From the NCBI GenBank assembly GCA_051010055.1, contig JBPCVY010000086.1:1-33270 (forward strand): 33,270 nt of DNA, written 5' to 3'. Source of the DNA: CAJQND01 sp051010055. GTDB lineage: Bacteria > Pseudomonadota > Alphaproteobacteria > Rhizobiales > CAJQND01. The position numbers and the translations under genes are program-made. This document shows positions 29,027-33,270 of this stretch, piece by piece (position 1 is the first letter of the stretch; each line of letters begins with the position of its first letter). The notes beneath the pieces were generated by a model. The model did not search any database. It was given only the letters and a program-made list of their open reading frames with translations, and was not told the origin of the DNA.

Positions 29027-30661
29027 ATGCCTTCCCGTGTGATCAAGGGCCCGGACGCGGTCAATAACCTGAAGACAAGCAGCCTTGCGAAATGGCCCTC
29101 GCGGGCCGATGCGGACAACCGCATTGAACCATTTTGCCGGCCAGGTTTTGAGCCGGGCTTTCATCTTGAGCCCGGAGAGAATATTTTCACAATTGGTTCG
29201 TGCTTTGCGCGGAATATCGAAAAAGCCCTTGCGGTGCGCGGCTTCGATGTGGTGACCAGGCGGATACTGGCAGGTTCTGAATTAACGTCTATGTTCCGCG
29301 CCAACATCCTCAATAATTACGGGGTGCCGTCGATATACAATGAGCTGGTTTGGGCGTTTGATGATTCCCGGCCGTTCGACCCGGAACTAAATTTCTTTGA
29401 GGTTATGCCCGGCAGGTTTGTGGACATTCATTTGCCGGCCTCCATCCGGCCTGCATCGTTTGAGGAAACACTGGAGCGCCGCAAAGTCATCACGCAAATT
29501 GTGCGCGAGGCCGCTACTTGCCCCGTGGTGGTGATGACCCTGGGCCTGATTGAAGTTTGGTTCGACAAGAGTTCCGGCCTTTACCTCAACTATTCACCGC
29601 GCCGCGCACTGGTGATGAAGCACCCGGATAGGTTTGAGCTTCATATTCTGAGTTATGCCGAGACAATTGAGTATCTCCGGAAAATCGTAGACCTGCTGAA
29701 GTCTGCCTGCATGCCCGATCAAAAACTGTTGCTGACGGTATCTCCGGTGCCGTTGACCGCCACATATACCGGGCGCGATGTGCTGGTTGCCAATGCGGTA
29801 TCCAAGTCCGTTTTGCGGGCAGCAGCTGATGAAATTGTCAGCGCCAATGATCACATTGATTATTTCCCATCATATGAGAGCGTCACCATGAGTGAGCGCG
29901 GGCCTGCATGGGAAGACGATCAGCGCCACGTGGAAGCTGACCTTATCGATCTGAATATCGGGCGCATGATTGATGCCTATGTGCGCCATGGAGAGGTGGC
30001 AGGTGGCGCAGATATTGCCGGGGTAAAGGAGAAAGCGCGCGCCATGCTCAACGAAGGCGGGCGGAAAAAGGCCATGCGCTTGCTGGAGCCGCTTCGCGGG
30101 CTGGCCGAAGATGATGCCGGGCTTGCAGCGCTATATGTTGAGGCGTGTCTTGAGGTGGGAAGGGCAACGGACGCAGCGCAAGTTCTTGTTACCATTCCGC
30201 AAGGTTGGGGCGAATGGCAAAAAGGCCTGCTGGCTGCCAGGCTTGCATTGTTGGAAGGTGATGCGGAAGCCGCCGCAACCCAGCTCAATGAACTTGCCGT
30301 ATCGGTGCCCGGGCAGGGGGCTATTTGGCACTGGCTTGCGGAAGCTGAGGCGGCCGCCCACCGCTACGATGATGCCTTGCTGGCGCTCAAGAACTGGGCC
30401 GATGCGGACAAAAGTTCCGGCGCGCCCATGCGTCTTGCCGCCGCCATCCACCGGGCCACGGGTAAACCGGAGTTGGCAGATAAGGCATACCGCTCGGCAA
30501 TTGAATCCGAAGATACCGATCAGGAGTTTGCGCTCGATTATGCTGAATTCCTGATTGAGGAAAAACGCCTTGATGATGCAAAGCGCTGCCTTGCGAGCAT
30601 CGCGCCTGAAAACAAATGGCAATCAGAGCGGCGTGATAAGCTCGCAGTGTTTACTGGCTAG
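29027..30661 (+). CDS. GSCFA domain protein with TPR-like C-terminus
   Basis: A 544-residue protein with an N-terminal GSCFA domain, an SGNH/GDSL-hydrolase-related family: the name-giving GSCFARN motif is at about residue 56 in NIFTIGSCFARNIEKAL. It is followed by a conserved block with VVVMTLGLIEVWFDK and LLTVSPVPLTATY. The C-terminal ~180 residues are alanine-rich helices with TPR-like repeats (MRLLEPLRGLAEDDAGLAALYVEAC, QGAIWHWLAEAEAAAHRYDDALLALK, AYRSAIESEDTDQEFALDYAEFLIEEKRLDDA). Family biochemistry is unknown; polysaccharide or lipid modification has been suggested for relatives. The ATG at 29027 follows the beta-synthase stop by two bases, so it is in the same operon. The 3' end overlaps the convergent deiminase pseudogene by 11 bases. 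Confidence 0.85.
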   Translation: MPSRVIKGPDAVNNLKTSSLAKWPSRADADNRIEPFCRPGFEPGFHLEPGENIFTIGSCFARNIEKALAVRGFDVVTRRILAGSELTSMFRANILNNYGVPSIYNELVWAFDDSRPFDPELNFFEVMPGRFVDIHLPASIRPASFEETLERRKVITQIVREAATCPVVVMTLGLIEVWFDKSSGLYLNYSPRRALVMKHPDRFELHILSYAETIEYLRKIVDLLKSACMPDQKLLLTVSPVPLTATYTGRDVLVANAVSKSVLRAAADEIVSANDHIDYFPSYESVTMSERGPAWEDDQRHVEADLIDLNIGRMIDAYVRHGEVAGGADIAGVKEKARAMLNEGGRKKAMRLLEPLRGLAEDDAGLAALYVEACLEVGRATDAAQVLVTIPQGWGEWQKGLLAARLALLEGDAEAAATQLNELAVSVPGQGAIWHWLAEAEAAAHRYDDALLALKNWADADKSSGAPMRLAAAIHRATGKPELADKAYRSAIESEDTDQEFALDYAEFLIEEKRLDDAKRCLASIAPENKWQSERRDKLAVFTG

Positions 30662-31762
30662 CATTTGCTTCAGGTTGCTGCTGCGTGGCGCAGTGTATAC
30701 CGCCGCCTCTTTTCCCAAGCTCATCCACATTCAGCATGACGATTTCCCGGCCCGGATAAGCCTGCGCCAGCGCGTCTCGAGCTTCAACATCAGCTTCCCT
30801 GTCGCCAAATTGTGCAGAGATGACCGCACTGTTGCACACGTAGTGATTCACGTAAGAGGCAACGAAATCATAGCTTTGCACCCGCTCATTCACAGGTTCT
30901 GGAATGACCGTGATGGCAAGTTTTTCTCCACGGGCATCACGCGCGGATTTCAGGATTTCGTATGCCTCGTAATCAGCGCGCACCCATGGGTCATCCATAT
31001 CTGGTTTTTGCGGGAGCTGAATGAGCACCTTTCCCGGCCCGGCAAAGCGGGCAAGGGCATCAATATGGTAGTCGGTAACATCGCCGCCCTTGATGCCAGG
31101 CGCCCAAATCAGCTTTTCACCACCGAGCGCCTGTAACAGCAGTTTTTCAACCTTGGCCTTTGAGCCCTTGTTGCGGTTTTGATTTACCCAAGAGCTTTCA
31201 TGGGCAATCAGCGTGCCAGCGCCATCTGCATCAACGCCGCCACCTTCACCCACAATGCCACTATCAAACATGGGAAGGCCCAGGCGCTTTGCCACTCGGC
31301 CGGTAATTTTTCCATCATGCCGTGAACCTGTTTATTGCCCCACCCATTGAAATTGAGATGGGCGATGGCAAGCTCGCTGGCCTCGTTCAAAACGAAAACC
31401 GGTCCAGAATCCCGGCACCAGAGATCATCGGTTGGGATATCCCATATGTCCACCTTTCCGGAGAGCATTTTGTGGGCTGATTGCGCATGGGCTTCATCCA
31501 TCAGCATCACTACTGGCTCGAACCTGCTGATGGTGTTCGCCACTTCTGCGGTTGTGGCTTGCACCTGTTCCAGGGTAACGCGGTCATAAACCTTTCCGCT
31601 CACCGGCCACTGCATAAAGGTGCGGGTGTGGGGGTGGGCCTCGTCGGGCATGCGGAAACCCGATTGCACCGACCGCCCATCGCCGCTTTGGGCGGTATTG
31701 CCGGTCAAAATGGCCATGCCAATCCCCGTTCCAATCAACTTGCAGAAATGCCTTCGCTTCAT
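30651..31762 (-). pseudogene. Agmatine deiminase / PAD-type family gene, frameshifted
   Basis: Two overlapping minus-strand frames together make one protein of the PAD_porph family (agmatine or peptidyl-arginine deiminase; agmatine to N-carbamoylputrescine). The first part (31762 to about 31320) has a twin-arginine-like signal (RRHFCKLIG), FMQWPVSGK, and the catalytic DDLWCRDSGPVFV, then FNGWGNKQVHGMMEK. The correct continuation is in another frame: RHDGKITGRVAKRLGLPMFD, then GIVGEGGGVDADG, DYHIDALARF, and the nucleophile Cys in GGGIHCATQQQP, ending at 30651. The break lies near 31315-31330, around VHG/RHDGK. All catalytic motifs remain, so this is either a recent one-base indel or a sequencing error. 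Convergent with the GSCFA gene and divergent from the gamma-lyase-type gene. Confidence 0.88.
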
Positions 31763-31812
31763 TGCGGTTTTACTCTAATCAATATCCGTGCCCCCGGAAC
31801 GGAGAAAAACGA

Positions 31813-32967
31813 ATGACGGAAAACCGCCAGAGGTTCGCAACCCGCGCCATTCATGCAGGCCAAAGGCCCGACCCGGTGACCGGCGCGATTATGACGCCGA
31901 TTTATGCCTCATCCACCTATGTTCAGGAAAGTCCAGGCGTTCACAAGGGCTATGAATATTCCCGCACGGCCAATCCTACACGCACGGCGCTGGAAGATTG
32001 CATCGCAGACCTGGAGAACGGTTCTGCCGGATTTGCCTTCGGTTCGGGAATGGCGGCGACCGGCACGGTATTGGAGCTTCTTGATCATGGCGCGCACGTT
32101 GTGGCAGGCGATGACCTTTATGGCGGCACCTACAGGATATTCGAGAATGTGCGCAAAAGGACCGCAGGGCACCGGTTTGCCTTTGTTGATTTTTCCGACA
32201 TCAAGGCGGTTGAAGCAGCGATCGGCCCGGACACTTCCATGTTGTGGGTGGAAACACCCACAAATCCACTTCTAAAAGTGATTGACCTTTCCGCCATTGC
32301 CGAACTTGGCAAACAGCACGGGCTTATCACTGCATGTGACAATACATTTGCCTCGCCATACTGCCAGCGCCCGCTTGATCACGGCTTTGATATTGTCGTG
32401 CATTCGGCCACCAAATATCTCAACGGCCACTCAGATGTTGTTGCGGGCATTGCGGTTACCGGCAGCGAAGAGATTTCCGAAAAACTTGCCTATTTGCACA
32501 ACGCGGTTGGCGGCATTCTGGGCGCCAATGATGCATTCTGGGTGCTGCGGGCGCTGAAAACACTGCCCGTGCGCATGGAGCGCCATTGCGAGAATGCACA
32601 AGCCATTGCGGAATGGCTGGAGAAACACCGCAAAATTGAAAAGGTTTACTATCCAGGCCTTGCCTCTCATCCCCAACATGGGCTGGCAACAGACCAGATG
32701 AACGGCTTTGGCGGTGTGGTGACCGCAGTTCTGGCCGGCGGCATTTCCAGCGCACGCAAGTTCCTTGAGCGCACGGAGCTGTTTTCGCTGGCTGAGAGCC
32801 TTGGTGGTGTCGAAAGTCTTATCGAGCACCCGGCCATCATGACCCACGCATCAATCCCGAAGCATTTGCGCGAGGAAATCGGCATTGTTGACGGGCTCGT
32901 GCGTTTGTCTGTGGGTATTGAGCATATTGATGATCTCCTGCGCGATCTCGATCAGGCGCTGGCATGA
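31813..32967 (+). CDS. Cystathionine gamma-lyase/gamma-synthase family PLP enzyme
   Basis: A 384-residue member of the Cys/Met-metabolism PLP family. Key features are FATRAIHAGQRPD and YEYSRTANPTRTALE (with the Tyr-Ser-Arg substrate residues), FGSGMAATGTVLELL, the cofactor Asp in ITACDNTFASPY, and PLP Lys201 in VHSATKYLNGHSD. The C-terminal SLAESLGGVESLIEHPAIMTHASI and GLVRLSVGIEHIDDL are standard. It may cleave cystathionine to cysteine, 2-oxobutyrate and ammonia, or act as gamma-synthase or beta-lyase; with a beta-synthase nearby gamma-lyase is likeliest. The ATG at 31813 has GGAG upstream. The stop overlaps the start of the MIP-channel gene by four bases. Confidence 0.93.
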   Translation: MTENRQRFATRAIHAGQRPDPVTGAIMTPIYASSTYVQESPGVHKGYEYSRTANPTRTALEDCIADLENGSAGFAFGSGMAATGTVLELLDHGAHVVAGDDLYGGTYRIFENVRKRTAGHRFAFVDFSDIKAVEAAIGPDTSMLWVETPTNPLLKVIDLSAIAELGKQHGLITACDNTFASPYCQRPLDHGFDIVVHSATKYLNGHSDVVAGIAVTGSEEISEKLAYLHNAVGGILGANDAFWVLRALKTLPVRMERHCENAQAIAEWLEKHRKIEKVYYPGLASHPQHGLATDQMNGFGGVVTAVLAGGISSARKFLERTELFSLAESLGGVESLIEHPAIMTHASIPKHLREEIGIVDGLVRLSVGIEHIDDLLRDLDQALA

Positions 32968-33270
32968 TAAAAGCGCTTGTTGCTGAGGCGCTGGGAACGT
33001 TTTCCTGGGTTGGCGCGGTGTGCGCTGCCATGCTGGTGACAGGCGAGGGCAACTTTTCCGTTAGCGCAATCATCGCAACGGCCCTGTGCGCGGGCTTCAC
33101 CATAGCGGCCATGACGGCGGCGCTCAGGGCTTTATCATCGTGTCATTTCAACCCTGCGGTTAGCCTGGCAGCTGTGATCGCCGGCCAGTTGGGGCCGGGC
33201 AGGGCGGCGGGTTATGTGCTTGCCCAGGTGTTCGGCGGCGCACTGGCTGCACTTTTTGTCTTCCTGGCTT
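32964..33270 (+). CDS. MIP/aquaporin family channel (N-terminal part)
   Basis: The first 102 residues of a major intrinsic protein channel, open at the window edge. Visible are helix 1 with ALVAEALGTFSWVGAVCAA, helix 2 (IIATALCAGFTIAAMTAAL), and the first NPA motif in SSCHFNPAVSLAAVIAGQLG, followed by helix 3 (AAGYVLAQVFGGALAALFVF). These channels pass water, glycerol or small neutral solutes across the inner membrane; substrate depends on residues outside the window. The ATGA overlap with the gamma-lyase-type gene implies translational coupling. This makes it part of the sulfur operon rather than an independent unit. Confidence 0.88.
   Translation, partial: MIKALVAEALGTFSWVGAVCAAMLVTGEGNFSVSAIIATALCAGFTIAAMTAALRALSSCHFNPAVSLAAVIAGQLGPGRAAGYVLAQVFGGALAALFVFLA

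Overview
The window looks like chromosomal DNA of an alphaproteobacterium, most likely a member of the Hyphomicrobiales (rhizobia-like). The evidence is the divK-pleD pair, the block pyrB-pyrC'-plsY-dprA...topA-rnr-DUF983-NUDIX-rpmG, an alpha-type SspB, and a permuted two-piece tmRNA whose tag reads ANDNYAEARLAA. Species cannot be named from the sequence. Most genes are housekeeping. The accessory signals are a small MITE-like element, two interrupted genes, and several palindromes and possible RNA structures.

Layout. 1-1281 (minus): DUF3572 protein, HAD-like hydrolase and the N-terminal part of a ROK sugar kinase, each start overlapping the previous stop. 1587-3328 (plus): divK and pleD, cell-cycle and c-di-GMP signalling. 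3329-3708: non-coding, with a possible structured RNA. 3709-6026: a membrane-anchored coiled-coil protein, a YbaY-META protein and an EamA transporter. 6146-12455 (minus): rpmG, NUDIX hydrolase, DUF983 protein, RNase R and topoisomerase I (listed 3' to 5' along the transcript). 12832-13023: a small plus-strand gene. 13033-17054 (minus): pyrB, a dihydroorotase-like gene that has lost its metal ligands, plsY, and a dprA cut by an in-frame stop. 17149-19246: aidB-like acyl-CoA dehydrogenase facing ruvX.

19322-19591 is a 266-bp element with terminal inverted repeats and a TA duplication. It lies directly before a UPF0173 metal-dependent hydrolase and a GNAT acetyltransferase (19607-21027). 21168-22004 encodes an unrecognised two-TM protein. 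22024-24200 (minus) holds mepA (with a polylysine tail), sspB and ssrA, so the tmRNA and the adaptor that recognises its tag are neighbours. 24323-27563 (plus): TetR regulator, DUF2853 protein, CPBP protease, thyA and folA. 27639-33270: cystathionine beta-synthase, a GSCFA-TPR protein, a frameshifted agmatine-deiminase-family gene on the minus strand, a cystathionine gamma-synthase/lyase-family enzyme, and the start of a MIP/aquaporin channel.

Functional links. thyA-folA form the dTMP/folate cycle. pyrB and pyrC' probably make an aspartate carbamoyltransferase complex with an inert dihydroorotase partner. The beta-synthase and gamma-lyase-type enzymes suggest reverse transsulfuration from homocysteine to cysteine. 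ssrA tags stalled polypeptides and SspB would deliver them to ClpXP. No clear new defence or biosynthetic system is visible. The best leads are the interrupted dprA, the MITE that displaced a promoter, the catalytically dead dihydroorotase, the tandem palindromes between ssrA and sspB, and the gamma-lyase/MIP coupling.
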